Source of the DNA: an uncultured Robinsoniella sp.
GTDB lineage: Bacteria > Bacillota > Clostridia > Lachnospirales > Lachnospiraceae
Direction: 5' to 3'
Length of the DNA stretch: 64,000 nt
Assembly (NCBI GenBank): GCA_900540475.1
Contig: UQGG01000020.1
Coordinates: 62,001-126,000, forward strand
Shown here: in pieces, positions 52,937 through 62,317 of the stretch
Layout of the letters: every line of letters starts with the position of its first letter
Position numbering within the stretch: position 1 is the stretch's first letter
Program-made: the position numbers and the translations under genes
Notes under the pieces: model-generated
Database searches by the model: none
Told to the model about the DNA's origin: nothing
What the model saw: only the letters and a program-made list of their open reading frames with translations

Positions 52937-53878
52937 ATGGCAAGTGTAGCTTTAAGCAAGTTGGTTGAGAAACTGGATTTAAAGAATATGACTCCGGATG
53001 TAGATATGTCTGCTATTAAAATTACCCTCCCGGATATTAACCGTCCTGCGTTACAGCTGACGGGATATTTTGATCATTTTGATTCTGATCGCGTACAGAT
53101 TATCGGGTATGTGGAATATACCTATCTGGAGCATTTAGACAGGGAAAAGAAGCTTCCTATATATGAGCAGTTTATTTCCAGCAAGATACCATGTATCGTA
53201 TACACCACAAGGACAGAGCCGGATGCAGATATGATGGAACTGGCGAATAAATACAATGTTCCTATTTTTACCACCAGGAAGACCACATCCTCTTTTATGG
53301 CGGAAATTATCCGCTGGCTGAATGTAGAACTGGCTCCCTGTATATCCATACACGGCGTTCTGGTGGACGTTTATGGTGAAGGTGTCCTGATTATGGGCGA
53401 GAGCGGTATTGGTAAGAGCGAGGCTGCATTAGAGCTGATTAAGAGAGGCCACCGTCTTGTATCGGATGACGTTGTGGAGATCCGTAAGGTCAGTGATGAG
53501 ACGATCATTGGTTCTGCTCCGGATATCACCAGGCATTTTATCGAGCTTCGCGGTATTGGCATAATCGATGTAAAAACATTGTTTGGTGTGGAAAGTGTTA
53601 AAAATACACAGTCCATTGATCTGGTAATTAAACTGGAGGAATGGGACAGAGAAAAAGAATACGACAGGCTTGGATTAGAAGAGGAATATACAGAATTCCT
53701 GGGAAATCAGGTGGTTTGTCATTCATTGCCGATACGTCCGGGCAGAAACCTGGCTGTAATCGTAGAATCAGCGGCAGTTAACCACAGACAGAAAAAGATG
53801 GGTTATAATGCTGCGCAGGAATTATATAACCGCGTGCAGAACAGTCTGGCAAAAAGACGCGGACCAGAAGGAGAATAA
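52937..53878 (+). CDS. hprK: HPr kinase/phosphorylase
   Basis: A 313-residue HprK with the P-loop GESGIGKS at residues 154-161, His139 in SIHGVLVD, SDDVVEIRK (about 176-184) and RGIGIIDVKTLFG (about 208-220). It phosphorylates Ser46 of HPr in response to glycolytic intermediates, driving carbon catabolite repression with CcpA, and also reverses the reaction. It is six bases upstream of glucokinase, and 59 bases after uvrC, so the three may share a transcript. Confidence 0.96.
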   Translation: MASVALSKLVEKLDLKNMTPDVDMSAIKITLPDINRPALQLTGYFDHFDSDRVQIIGYVEYTYLEHLDREKKLPIYEQFISSKIPCIVYTTRTEPDADMMELANKYNVPIFTTRKTTSSFMAEIIRWLNVELAPCISIHGVLVDVYGEGVLIMGESGIGKSEAALELIKRGHRLVSDDVVEIRKVSDETIIGSAPDITRHFIELRGIGIIDVKTLFGVESVKNTQSIDLVIKLEEWDREKEYDRLGLEEEYTEFLGNQVVCHSLPIRPGRNLAVIVESAAVNHRQKKMGYNAAQELYNRVQNSLAKRRGPEGE

Positions 53879-53884
53879 AGGATA

Positions 53885-54817
53885 ATGAAGAAATATTGTT
53901 TTGGAATTGATATTGGCGGTACATCTGTGAAATGCGGTCTCTTTGATGTAAAAGGGGAAGTTCTGGACAAATGGGAGATTACAACAAGAACGGAGGATAA
54001 TGGAAAAAACATTATCCCGGATGTAGCAGATTCTATTAATCATAAAATTTCAGAAAAGCAGCTGGAAAAAGAAGAGATTGCCGGCGTTGGGATCGGTGTA
54101 CCGGGACCGGTTAATGAAGAAGGGGACATCCTGTGTGCGGTTAACCTTCACTGGGGATATGTAAAGCTGGTAGAAGAGATGGAAAAACTGCTTGGACTTC
54201 CTGTAAAAGCCGGAAACGATGCCAATGTTGCAGCACTTGGTGAGATGTGGAAAGGCGGCGGTGCAGGATACCACAACGTAGTTATGGTTACCCTTGGCAC
54301 AGGTGTAGGCGGCGGAATCATCATCAACGGACAGATTGTTACCGGTTCACACGGAGCGGGCGGAGAAATCGGTCATGTTCATGTGGAGGACAGTATGGAA
54401 GAAGCCTGCAACTGTGGCAATAAGGGCTGTCTGGAGCAGGTAGCATCCGCAACCGGTATTGTAAGACTGGCGAATGCACGTCTGGCTGCTGATGCAGAGC
54501 CATCTGTACTGCGTGAAGGCGAGGTTTCTGCAAAATCTGTTTTCGATGCAGTCAAAGCAGGAGATAAAGTAGCAATGGAAATCGCAGAAAGCTTTGGCAA
54601 ATACCTGGGCAGTGCCCTGTCTGTAATCGCAGGAGTAGTTGATCCGGAAGTCTTCGTTATTGGCGGTGGCGTATCAAAAGCAGGAGAGATTCTGTTAGAC
54701 TACGTTCGTAAAAACTATCAGATCTATGCATTCAGTGCCTGCAAAGACGCTGTATTTGCACTTGCTGAACTGGGGAACGATGCAGGAATCTTCGGCGCAG
54801 CTAAGATGATTCTGTAA
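53885..54817 (+). CDS. glcK: ROK family glucokinase
   Basis: A 310-residue ROK sugar kinase: GIDIGGTSVKCGLFD at the N-terminus, GNDANVAALGE, LGTGVGGGI, and the zinc-binding GEIGH plus CNCGNKGCLE (about 162-187). It phosphorylates glucose to glucose-6-phosphate in the cytoplasm. The pairing with hprK links glucose entry to catabolite control. A cluster of tandem repeats begins at the stop codon. Confidence 0.94.
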   Translation: MKKYCFGIDIGGTSVKCGLFDVKGEVLDKWEITTRTEDNGKNIIPDVADSINHKISEKQLEKEEIAGVGIGVPGPVNEEGDILCAVNLHWGYVKLVEEMEKLLGLPVKAGNDANVAALGEMWKGGGAGYHNVVMVTLGTGVGGGIIINGQIVTGSHGAGGEIGHVHVEDSMEEACNCGNKGCLEQVASATGIVRLANARLAADAEPSVLREGEVSAKSVFDAVKAGDKVAMEIAESFGKYLGSALSVIAGVVDPEVFVIGGGVSKAGEILLDYVRKNYQIYAFSACKDAVFALAELGNDAGIFGAAKMIL

Positions 54818-54919
54818 TTATAAAATTTTGTAATTATGATATTCTGTAATTATGAAGATCCTGTAATTATAAAGATTATGTAAATATGAAGATTTTGTAA
54901 TTATGAAGAACCTGTAATA
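54811..54919. repeat. 16-18 bp tandem repeats overlapping the glcK stop
   Basis: Seven degenerate copies of TCTGTAATTATGAAGAT-like units begin with the last glcK codons (ATT CTG TAA TTA) and run to 54919. Confidence 0.85.
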
Positions 54920-54950
54920 TGAATACCACTATTTAAAATATAAATAATAT

Positions 54951-55027
54951 AGACCACAGAACCTCTGATGGAAAAGCACTTCCTGTCTGCAGACAGGGTA
55001 CATATTCAGAGGGGATGTGGTCTTTTT
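54951..55027 (+). terminator. Terminator of the hprK-glcK transcript
   Basis: AGACCACA and ACCTCTGA pair with TCAGAGG and TGTGGTCT, with an inner perfect palindrome (CCTGTCTGCAGACAGG at 54982-54997), then TTTTT. Confidence 0.85.
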
Positions 55028-55099
55028 ACATTTATAATTTGGAATCCGCAGTCATCCAGATGGATTGAAACTACGGTTCAAGCTTTCATGCAAATCCGT

Positions 55100-56143
55100 T
55101 TACATCGTGTTATTCAACAGCTCCTGAAAGAGCTCTGTTTCCAGAGCGTGGATGGTTCGGGCGGTTTCGGATATATCAGGCAGTAATTCAATATCCCCCG
55201 TCGCAGACAATGACCACAAACGATCGGCGATACCATCCCATAAATCCCCAACAGATAAAAAGCGTTTCCCTATTTCAGCAAAACTTTGCAATCCGGTCTG
55301 TTGGGAAGCTTCAATTAAAAAGCAGCCATACATTTTTCGGAACAGACCGCCCCCGGTACCACCATCTTCGTTTATCATAAAATAATTGGTAGTACCCGAT
55401 CTCTTTCTTTTCTCAGGATCAAAATTTTTCCATTTCAAAACTTCTTTTGCAAACTTTTCTATTCCATTTAAGCCTAGTAAATGCGCGGGTGCATTTAACA
55501 TGCTAAGGCTATTCTCACGGACTGCAGCCAGTATCATTTCCTTTGAAACAGCTTGGATATTTGCAAAATCAAATTCCAGATATTTATTGTGTGCGGGAAA
55601 GGGACGATGACAGCTGGAACGGGCATTAGCTGCCTCTTCATAGGATACCAGATGATAATCCCGGCCTATTTCGCCTTTGGGGGTATGGATCGGATGATCA
55701 CTGCTGTCACGGTCACTGATATAGAAGGTATTCTGATCGTCGTCATAGCCAAATAGCACAACAGCATGGCCGCCAAAATGATAGTCTTCTTCCAGATTTA
55801 AATATTTTAAATAGGGCATGTCTGCATAAATGAAAAGGGGGTGGTTCCGGTCAATGGATTGTCTGGCAGCCGCAAACGCTGTGGCATTGTCCTTCGGCTT
55901 GCGGCAGCGGATTGTGATGTTCAGACGGTTTGCCAGAATTTCTTCAAAGACAAAGGGTTTGGAACGCCCGTTCACCATAGGGGAAGACGCCTGATTCACA
56001 TAACAAAACGAAATGCCGCAGCCCAGACCAAAGAGCATTTCTTCTGACAGCGGATGTCCATAATAGTGAAAGATTTGTTTCAGTGCATTAGTGATGCAGT
56101 GCTTCCCGCCGTCAGGGGTAAAATTGGAGATTAATTTTTTCAT
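55100..56143 (-). CDS. BtrH-like protein (BtrH N-terminal plus DUF4872)
   Basis: A 347-residue soluble protein. Residues 10-150 match the BtrH N-terminal domain, with a likely catalytic Cys16 in GGKHCITNAL and His in FGGHAVVLFGYDD; the fold is related to papain/C39 peptidases. Residues 165-335 match DUF4872. BtrH in butirosin synthesis transfers an acyl chain from a carrier protein. Here no carrier protein, NRPS or aminoglycoside gene is near, so it is an orphan and its substrate is unknown. The gene is flanked by terminators, so it is a single-gene transcript. Confidence 0.85.
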   Translation of the reverse strand: MKKLISNFTPDGGKHCITNALKQIFHYYGHPLSEEMLFGLGCGISFCYVNQASSPMVNGRSKPFVFEEILANRLNITIRCRKPKDNATAFAAARQSIDRNHPLFIYADMPYLKYLNLEEDYHFGGHAVVLFGYDDDQNTFYISDRDSSDHPIHTPKGEIGRDYHLVSYEEAANARSSCHRPFPAHNKYLEFDFANIQAVSKEMILAAVRENSLSMLNAPAHLLGLNGIEKFAKEVLKWKNFDPEKRKRSGTTNYFMINEDGGTGGGLFRKMYGCFLIEASQQTGLQSFAEIGKRFLSVGDLWDGIADRLWSLSATGDIELLPDISETARTIHALETELFQELLNNTM

Positions 56144-56231
56144 AGCAATATCCTTTCCTGGTAGTTGATTTGTTAGGTAGAGATAGTATAAAGGATACCC
56201 TGCGGGGGAAGGTCAAGAAGAAATCAAATAT

Positions 56232-56279
56232 AAAAACGGAGAAGAAATCATTTAACTAAGATTTCTTCTCCGTTTTTTT
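56232..56279. terminator. Bidirectional terminator
   Basis: A perfect stem of about 17 bp (56232-56249 with 56260-56277) has T's on the right and A's on the left. It lies between the PBP end and the BtrH-like gene start, both minus strand, so it separates their transcripts only if read on the plus or minus strand end; a poor fit for the minus BtrH start. Confidence 0.65.
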
Positions 56280-56299
56280 GCTGCTATATACAATGATTT

Positions 56300-59152
56300 T
56301 TACTGCGGCGGAGCATCTATTACCCCGTCCCCATTGCTATTCCCTCCCGGATAGGATGGAGTGGTCTGCCCTCCATTTCCGTTATTTTGATCTCCGGGAG
56401 TTGTAGTTCCATTGCCTGTTCCATTTCCGTTTCCATTGTTTTCGCCGGTTCCTTCGCCGTTACCCTCACCGGTGGTGTCACCAGGATTGGTTCCGGGATA
56501 CGATGGCTTGTTGGCGTCTTCCGGATTCTGCGGTTTATTGTCTTCTGCGTCCGGTGAAGTCTCGGATTCTTTTTTATTTTTATCTTTGTCACCTTTAAGC
56601 AGGTCAGATAATTTATCCAATATGGTATGTCCGCTGCAGGTGCCGCTTGGCGGTGCATATGCGGAGTCATCGGTTGTTCCTTCACTGCCGGTAGGCCTTT
56701 GAACGAAGACCTTGGTTACTGCCTCACAGGTGTTGGTAGCTTTTAATCCTGTCTTGGAACAGATCTTCACGGCTACGTGTACATCACAGTCAGCAACCGG
56801 CTCGGTACCTCTGACAAAATATTCGGTGTATACCTGGGAACCTCTTGGATCTGCGCTGCAGACACCCGGGATTGCCAGTTTTCCGGATTTCTTACAAACA
56901 GATGCCGTTACAATATCCTCCGGCTGTTCAAATTCTTTTACAGGAAGATCCTGATGAATTCTCTGCATAATTGCATTCCAGAGTACTTTACTGTAGGAGT
57001 GGTAGATATCTCCGTCGGGCAGAGCTTCATTATTGTCATATCCGCCCCAGATACCACAGGTATAATATGGTGTATAACCTTCAAACCAGATATCTTTGGT
57101 ATCATCTGTGGTACCGGATTTGCCCGCTACCGGCATATCACCCAGATTAATGGTTCCGTATGCGGTACCTTCCGGTTTCTTTATTACATCTTCCATGGCA
57201 CTTGTCAGCAGGAATGCCGTGGATTCTTTTACGGCACTGGAACTGACAGGTGTGGTGTTATCAATTACGATATTCCCTTGCAGGTCCTCAATTTTAGAAT
57301 AAAATTTAGGCTCTATATACTGTCCTTTATTAGCGATTGCGGCATAAGCTCCTGTTAATTCCAGGTTTACCACGCCGTCACGGACACCGCCCAATGCCAG
57401 CGGCTGGTTGGCATCCGTCAATATATCGCCATTGGAGTTTACATCGTTGTCATAAAGTGTTGTGATACCAAATTTTTCGGCATAGTCCAGACCGGTCTGG
57501 GGAGATATCTCCGTCAGGCATTTCACGGCTACGACATTGACAGATTTAGTGATGGCGGAACGAATGGTTTCCAGTCCGCTGTATCCATAATCGCTGTCCC
57601 AGTTGCGGACTTCCGGTCCGTTGGTATAGTTATAAGGTGCGTTGTCAAATACGGTGGCAAGCGTCATGCCACCCCGGTCAATTGCAGGACCGTAGGCGGT
57701 AATGGGCTTAAAGGTGGAACCTGGCTGTCTTCGGGTGGAGGTAGCACGGTTTAATGTCAGGCTGGCTTCCTTCGTTCCGCGTCCGCCCACAATGGCTTTT
57801 ACAAAACCGGTGCTCTGGTCAATGATTACCACGGAAGCCTGAGGCTGTGGAATCAGGGAGATACGTTCCGAAAGCACGGTATCGCCGGACTTCATCACTG
57901 CCTGCTTGTATTGGGCAGCATAGGAATTCGCGGTATCGGAATCAGGGAACATCATATTAAAGGATGCATCCTGTGCTTCAAAATATTCTCTCATCGTGTC
58001 GCTGCTATAGAAAGAAGCCTCCCCATCAGCGGATTCCAGCGTCAATTCGTAGTCAAGACCAATTAAAGTTCCGGATGGGAAATTGGCGGGATTCGCAAAT
58101 TCTTCATCGCAGATCTGCTGTATATTTTTGTCCTGGTTGGAGATGACTTTTAAGCCTCCCGAATAAAGCGCTTTATAAGCCTGGTTCTGTGTATAGCCCT
58201 TGATTTCCATCAGGTCATCCATAGCCTGTTCAATCAGGGCATCTTCGTAATAGGTGTAGATGGATGTTTCGCCCGTTTCCACATCCGTTTCCTGGATTCT
58301 GGAATAGACGTCATCGTTCAGTGCTTCATCATACTTCGTCTGGTCAATGTATCCCTGATCCAGCATGTGGTTCAGGACCTTTACCCGCCTCTTTGCATTT
58401 TCCTCCGGATACAGGATCGGATTATAACCGGTGGGGTTCTGGGTAATTCCGGCGATAACAGTACTTTCAGAAAGGGTCAGCTCCGACACATCTTTGTTAA
58501 AGTAACGGTGCGCTGCAGCCTGAACTCCATAAGCACCGGCTCCCAGGTTGATGGTATTTAAATAATCTTCCAGTATCTGATCCTTTGTGAGGCTTTTCTC
58601 CAGCTGCAGAGCCAGGTACTGTTCCTGGAACTTACGCTTAAACCGTTCCGCAAGGGAAGATTCATTGACCCAGTCCGGAAATACATTGTTCTTTAACAAC
58701 TGCTGGGTAATGGTACTGGCTCCTTCGGAAAAGTTTCCGCTGCTGACGCCTACGACGAATGCACGCATAATACCTCGGACGTCAATTCCGTTATGTTCAT
58801 AAAAACGTTCATCTTCTACGGCAACCACGGCGTGCTGCAGGTCAATTGGGATTTTATCAATGGTAACCGGAGTTCGGTTGGAATCCGGTGCAGTCAGCTT
58901 CTGAATGGGATTTCCGTCGGTATCATAAATGTAAGTCGCCGCCTGGGTGGGTGCTACGCTCATACCCGATATATCAGGCGCATTTTTAATCAGTCCGTTG
59001 ATCAGACCAAACCCAATGCATGTCCCACCAACGATCAGAGCAACGAAACATATTAGCAATACTTTAACAAAAGTGAAGCCAATTTTTTTGCCCACCTTCG
59101 CAGAAGTCTGTTCTTTTTGTTTTTTGGAAATCTCTTTTTTTCCATAATTCAT
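56300..59152 (-). CDS. Class A penicillin-binding protein (PBP1A-like)
   Basis: A 950-residue bifunctional wall synthase. A membrane helix (about 27-52) is followed by the GT51 transglycosylase domain (about 80-270) with Glu113 in EDERFYEHNGID and GASTITQQLLKN. The transpeptidase domain (about 430-740) has Ser479 in STFK, SVN at about 537 and KSGT at about 678. The last 110 residues are Gly/Asn/Pro/Thr-rich low complexity with no PASTA domain. It polymerises and cross-links peptidoglycan outside the membrane. I prefer the ATG at 59152 since AAGGAGG is eight bases upstream; the GTG at 59158 is too close. Confidence 0.95.
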   Translation of the reverse strand: MNYGKKEISKKQKEQTSAKVGKKIGFTFVKVLLICFVALIVGGTCIGFGLINGLIKNAPDISGMSVAPTQAATYIYDTDGNPIQKLTAPDSNRTPVTIDKIPIDLQHAVVAVEDERFYEHNGIDVRGIMRAFVVGVSSGNFSEGASTITQQLLKNNVFPDWVNESSLAERFKRKFQEQYLALQLEKSLTKDQILEDYLNTINLGAGAYGVQAAAHRYFNKDVSELTLSESTVIAGITQNPTGYNPILYPEENAKRRVKVLNHMLDQGYIDQTKYDEALNDDVYSRIQETDVETGETSIYTYYEDALIEQAMDDLMEIKGYTQNQAYKALYSGGLKVISNQDKNIQQICDEEFANPANFPSGTLIGLDYELTLESADGEASFYSSDTMREYFEAQDASFNMMFPDSDTANSYAAQYKQAVMKSGDTVLSERISLIPQPQASVVIIDQSTGFVKAIVGGRGTKEASLTLNRATSTRRQPGSTFKPITAYGPAIDRGGMTLATVFDNAPYNYTNGPEVRNWDSDYGYSGLETIRSAITKSVNVVAVKCLTEISPQTGLDYAEKFGITTLYDNDVNSNGDILTDANQPLALGGVRDGVVNLELTGAYAAIANKGQYIEPKFYSKIEDLQGNIVIDNTTPVSSSAVKESTAFLLTSAMEDVIKKPEGTAYGTINLGDMPVAGKSGTTDDTKDIWFEGYTPYYTCGIWGGYDNNEALPDGDIYHSYSKVLWNAIMQRIHQDLPVKEFEQPEDIVTASVCKKSGKLAIPGVCSADPRGSQVYTEYFVRGTEPVADCDVHVAVKICSKTGLKATNTCEAVTKVFVQRPTGSEGTTDDSAYAPPSGTCSGHTILDKLSDLLKGDKDKNKKESETSPDAEDNKPQNPEDANKPSYPGTNPGDTTGEGNGEGTGENNGNGNGTGNGTTTPGDQNNGNGGQTTPSYPGGNSNGDGVIDAPPQ

Positions 59153-59302
59153 AGGCACGGCCTCCTTAATACAGCAGCGGAATTCATTTCCATTGACTTA
59201 CAGAAATTCCACTGGTCTATGTATTATAACAAATAAAGCAGGTGAAATAAAGGGTGAAGTAACAAGTTCATTTTTTTTTAAGTTCTTCATAAAATATATA
59301 GA

Positions 59303-59331
59303 TTGTGAAAATGGGCTTCTTATCTTATAAT
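59303..59331 (+). promoter_or_regulatory. Candidate promoter of yigZ
   Basis: TTGTGA (59303-59308) and TATAAT (59326-59331) have a 17-base spacer, about 220 bases upstream of yigZ. The leader would carry a MITE-like element and tandem repeats. Confidence 0.55.
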
Positions 59332-59362
59332 GTACCCAAAGAGAAATTTGTATACATTACTT

Positions 59363-59430
59363 TAGAGCCTGTTTGAAAATTCATTTCCGCCATCTGTACT
59401 CTGCTAGAAAGCAGTTTTCCAAGTATACTC
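59363..59430. mobile_element. Short MITE-like element, copy F
   Basis: TAGAGCCTGTTTGAAAATTC and the following CATTTCCGCCATCTG match the left 35 bases of the full copy at 23146 with only two differences. The right side, CTAGAAAGCAGTTTTCCAAG, matches its right end loosely. The middle is deleted. Confidence 0.75.
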
Positions 59431-59471
59431 CGGCGAGTTTGATAATTGAGAAATATCGCAGAAACAGGATA

Positions 59472-59550
59472 GGATAATTCGCAGAAACAGAAAAAGGATA
59501 ATCCACGGAACAAAAATGGATAATTCGTAGAAATAAGAAAAGGATAAAAT
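59472..59550. repeat. 22-24 bp tandem repeats carrying the yigZ ribosome site
   Basis: GGATAATTCGCAGAAACAGA-like units begin at 59472, 59496 and 59518, with a partial at 59542. The last unit supplies AAAAGGAT about ten bases before the yigZ ATG. Confidence 0.8.
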
Positions 59551-59553
59551 ATT

Positions 59554-60204
59554 ATGAAAAATCTGAAAATAGTATATATGGGCGGCGAAGGAGAGATTAT
59601 AGAAAAGAAATCCCGTTTTATCGCCACGGTCCGGCCGGTCGGCAGTGAAGAGGAAGCCCAGGAATTTATAGCGGAAATGAAAAAGAAATACTGGAACGCA
59701 TCCCACAATTGTTTTGCATTTGTTTTAGGGGAAAATCAGGAAATACAAAGATGCAGCGATGACGGAGAACCCGGCGGAACGGCCGGAAAGCCTATGCTGG
59801 ATGTTTTGCTGGGCGAGGAAATCCACAATGCGGTGGTTGTTGTGACCAGATATTTTGGCGGCACGCTGTTGGGAACGGGAGGACTTGTACGGGCTTATTC
59901 AAAGGCAGTCCAGGAAGGGCTGCGGGAAAGCATCGTCATTACAAAACAGCATGGATGGATTTTGGAAATCAGAACGGATTATAATGGCATCGGAAAGATA
60001 CAGTATCTGTTGGGGCAGACAAAAATTGCCATACTGGATTCGGAATATACGGATGTGGTAATGGTGAAAGCCATAGTTCCGGCGGAAGAATTAGCGGATC
60101 TGAAAGGGGAAATTACGGAGGGAACAAATGGAAAGGCAGAATTTTTAAGTGAAACAGAGGTTTATTTTGCATTTATAGATGGGAAACCGGAGATTTTTTC
60201 CTGA
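59554..60204 (+). CDS. YigZ/IMPACT family protein
   Basis: A 216-residue protein of the UPF0029 (YigZ/IMPACT) family. Residues 15-125 form the IMPACT domain with KKSRFIATVRPV, ASHNCFAFVLG, DDGEPGGTAGKP and RYFGGTLLGTGGLVRAYSKA. The C-terminal domain (about 135-210) is DUF1949-type. The family is conserved, structurally similar to the end of EF-G, and its role in bacteria is not settled. Its ribosome site lies in the last unit of the tandem repeat upstream. Confidence 0.93.
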   Translation: MKNLKIVYMGGEGEIIEKKSRFIATVRPVGSEEEAQEFIAEMKKKYWNASHNCFAFVLGENQEIQRCSDDGEPGGTAGKPMLDVLLGEEIHNAVVVVTRYFGGTLLGTGGLVRAYSKAVQEGLRESIVITKQHGWILEIRTDYNGIGKIQYLLGQTKIAILDSEYTDVVMVKAIVPAEELADLKGEITEGTNGKAEFLSETEVYFAFIDGKPEIFS

Positions 60205-60312
60205 GAAAACGGCATTTTACGGGAGTGAGGGCAATTCAGCACTTGAATTATTGAAAGATTGCTAGTAGAATAGTGGAAGATAAGCTTTAAAAATCAGATT
60301 GAGGAAATAATA

Positions 60313-61137
60313 ATGAATAATATAAACCAGAAACCAATTGGCATATTTGACTCAGGAGTAGGAGGTTTGACCGTTGCCAGAGAGGTTATGCGCAACAGCC
60401 CTCAGGAGAGGATCGTCTATTTTGGCGATACCGCGCGGGTACCCTATGGCAGTAAATCAAAAGATACCATCTTAAAGTATTCCAGACAGATTATACGTTT
60501 TCTGCAGACACAGGAAGTGAAGGCAATCGTCATTGCCTGTAACACGGCAAGCGCATTCGCTCTGGAAGAAGTCCAGAAAGAACTGGATATTCCCATTATC
60601 GGAGTAGTAAAGCCCGGTGCCATGGTAGCGTGTGAGACCACCAGAAATGGAAAGATCGGCGTTATCGGTACGGAAGGAACGGTACACAGCCATATGTATC
60701 GGGATTTTATCTGTGGACAGAATCCCGGGGTTCAGGTAATCGGAAAAGCCTGCCCGCTGTTTGTGCCCCTTGTGGAAGAGGGACTGTTAAAGGATCCGGT
60801 AACGGTGGAAATCGCGAACCGGTATCTGTCGGAGCTAAAAGAACAGGACATCGATACGCTGATCTTAGGCTGTACCCATTATCCGCTGATCCGGTCCACG
60901 ATTGGAGCCATTATGGGGGACCGGGTAACACTTGTTAATCCGGCGTATGAGACAGCGCGGGGACTGAAAGAATTATTGCAGAAACAGGGAATTGCCAACA
61001 CAGAGGGCTATGATGCGGATGAGACGCCGTATCAGTTTTTTGTAAGTGATGCGGCTGACAAATTCAAACAGTTTGCCAATTCTATTTTACCCTATGATAT
61101 TGAAACTACAAAACAAATCAATATAGAAGAATTTTAA
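60313..61137 (+). CDS. murI: Glutamate racemase
   Basis: A 274-residue MurI: GIFDSGVGGLTVAREV, the two catalytic cysteines Cys76 (ACNTASA) and Cys187 (GCTHYPL), and YFGDTARVPYGSKS. It makes D-glutamate for peptidoglycan. The DUF1934 gene follows by ten bases and is likely co-transcribed. Confidence 0.96.
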   Translation: MNNINQKPIGIFDSGVGGLTVAREVMRNSPQERIVYFGDTARVPYGSKSKDTILKYSRQIIRFLQTQEVKAIVIACNTASAFALEEVQKELDIPIIGVVKPGAMVACETTRNGKIGVIGTEGTVHSHMYRDFICGQNPGVQVIGKACPLFVPLVEEGLLKDPVTVEIANRYLSELKEQDIDTLILGCTHYPLIRSTIGAIMGDRVTLVNPAYETARGLKELLQKQGIANTEGYDADETPYQFFVSDAADKFKQFANSILPYDIETTKQINIEEF

Positions 61138-61147
61138 GGTGGGTACG

Positions 61148-61600
61148 ATGACGGGAGAAGTGTTAATAAGTATCAAAGGAATGCAGACATTGGAAACGAG
61201 TGGTGAAGATCCGGTGGAGGTTGTGACTGCCGCGAAGTATCTGCAGAAAGACGGAAAGCATTATATCAGCTACGAAGAAGTTATGGAAGGCATGGACGGA
61301 AAGATCCAGAATCTGATTAAATTAAAAGATAACGGGCTGGAAGTGACAAAGCGCGGACTGACCAATGTACATATGGTGTTTGAACAGAATAAGAAAAATA
61401 TGACGTATTACGATACACCATTTGGCAATCTGCTCATTGGGATTTCAGCTACCAACATCCATGTGGACACGTCGGATGACAATATTGATGTGAAAGTGGA
61501 CTATGCACTGGAAGTGAATTATGAACATCTGGCGGACTGCTGTATTAATATGAATATAAAGTCTATGGACAATAAGAGTTTTCAGTTAATGGGAAATTAG
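61148..61600 (+). CDS. DUF1934 family beta-barrel protein
   Basis: A 150-residue protein of the DUF1934 (YwiB-like) family, a calycin-type barrel: GEVLISIKGMQTLE, HYISYEEVMEGMDGKIQNLIKLKD and a strand-rich end. AAGGTGG supports the ATG at 61148. Function is unknown; the barrel suggests binding of a small hydrophobic ligand. It is in a likely operon with murI. Confidence 0.88.
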   Translation: MTGEVLISIKGMQTLETSGEDPVEVVTAAKYLQKDGKHYISYEEVMEGMDGKIQNLIKLKDNGLEVTKRGLTNVHMVFEQNKKNMTYYDTPFGNLLIGISATNIHVDTSDDNIDVKVDYALEVNYEHLADCCINMNIKSMDNKSFQLMGN

Positions 61601-61632
61601 TTCATTTTATACGATATATACAGATATGAATA

Positions 61633-61676
61633 AAGAACCGGTCAGAATGAAATAATACATTCTGACCGGTTCTTAA
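61633..61676. terminator. Hairpin between convergent genes
   Basis: A perfect 17-bp stem (61633-61649 with 61658-61674) lies between DUF1934 and the minus-strand gene. T runs are absent, so it is probably a weak bidirectional terminator. Confidence 0.7.
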
Positions 61677-61687
61677 TATGTAGATGC

Positions 61688-62170
61688 TTATTTTTTCTTT
61701 TTATCTTTGTCCTTGGTTTTGTTTCCTGTAATTTTGCTTTTTGCCTTCTGGAACCAGTTTTGCTTTTTGTGCGGAACTTCCAATGGACCGCGGACACCTT
61801 TTACTTCGGTAATATAGATACCGCTTACTACGGCTTTCACTTCCTTTTTAATCGGAACCAAATCGTAGATCTTTGCATCACATACAAGAGTCATGATCTT
61901 CGGGCCGACTTTCGCTTTTACGATGGGAAGCTTTGATCCGCGCATAAGACGCGGGGTCTGGTCAATTACCATTTGGGGAAGGCCGGACTCTTTTATTTTT
62001 AGCCGCTTTTTATCGATAATCAGCATGGATACCGTTTGTTTGGCTGCCTCCATCTGTTCTTGTTGAATGGCTTGTTTTTTCTGTGCTTTCCGCCCAAAGA
62101 AGTACAGGACGCCCAATAATACGACCAGAACTGCTAAAATAATCAGCAGAACAGTTAAAAAAGTTGACAT
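61688..62170 (-). CDS. Membrane-anchored hypothetical protein, 160 aa
   Basis: A single N-terminal transmembrane helix (about 4-26) is followed by a soluble domain (about 45-125: VSMLIIDKKRLKIKESGLP, RGSKLPIVKAKVGPKIMTLVCD) and a Lys-rich tail ending KTKDKDKKKK. AGGAGGG gives a strong ribosome site. It looks like a conserved Lachnospiraceae protein of unknown function. No partner gene is evident. Confidence 0.8.
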   Translation of the reverse strand: MSTFLTVLLIILAVLVVLLGVLYFFGRKAQKKQAIQQEQMEAAKQTVSMLIIDKKRLKIKESGLPQMVIDQTPRLMRGSKLPIVKAKVGPKIMTLVCDAKIYDLVPIKKEVKAVVSGIYITEVKGVRGPLEVPHKKQNWFQKAKSKITGNKTKDKDKKKK

Positions 62171-62317
62171 AGGTTACCCTCCTGAATAAAGTAGAATCGG
62201 TTGAATCAAATAGATTTTCACACCTTGTTACATTCTACCATTCTTTCCTTAAAAGTGCAATATTTCTTTATTTTTTCTTAAAAAACTATTTTGAGGTAGA
62301 TTTTGGTGCGGAATATG

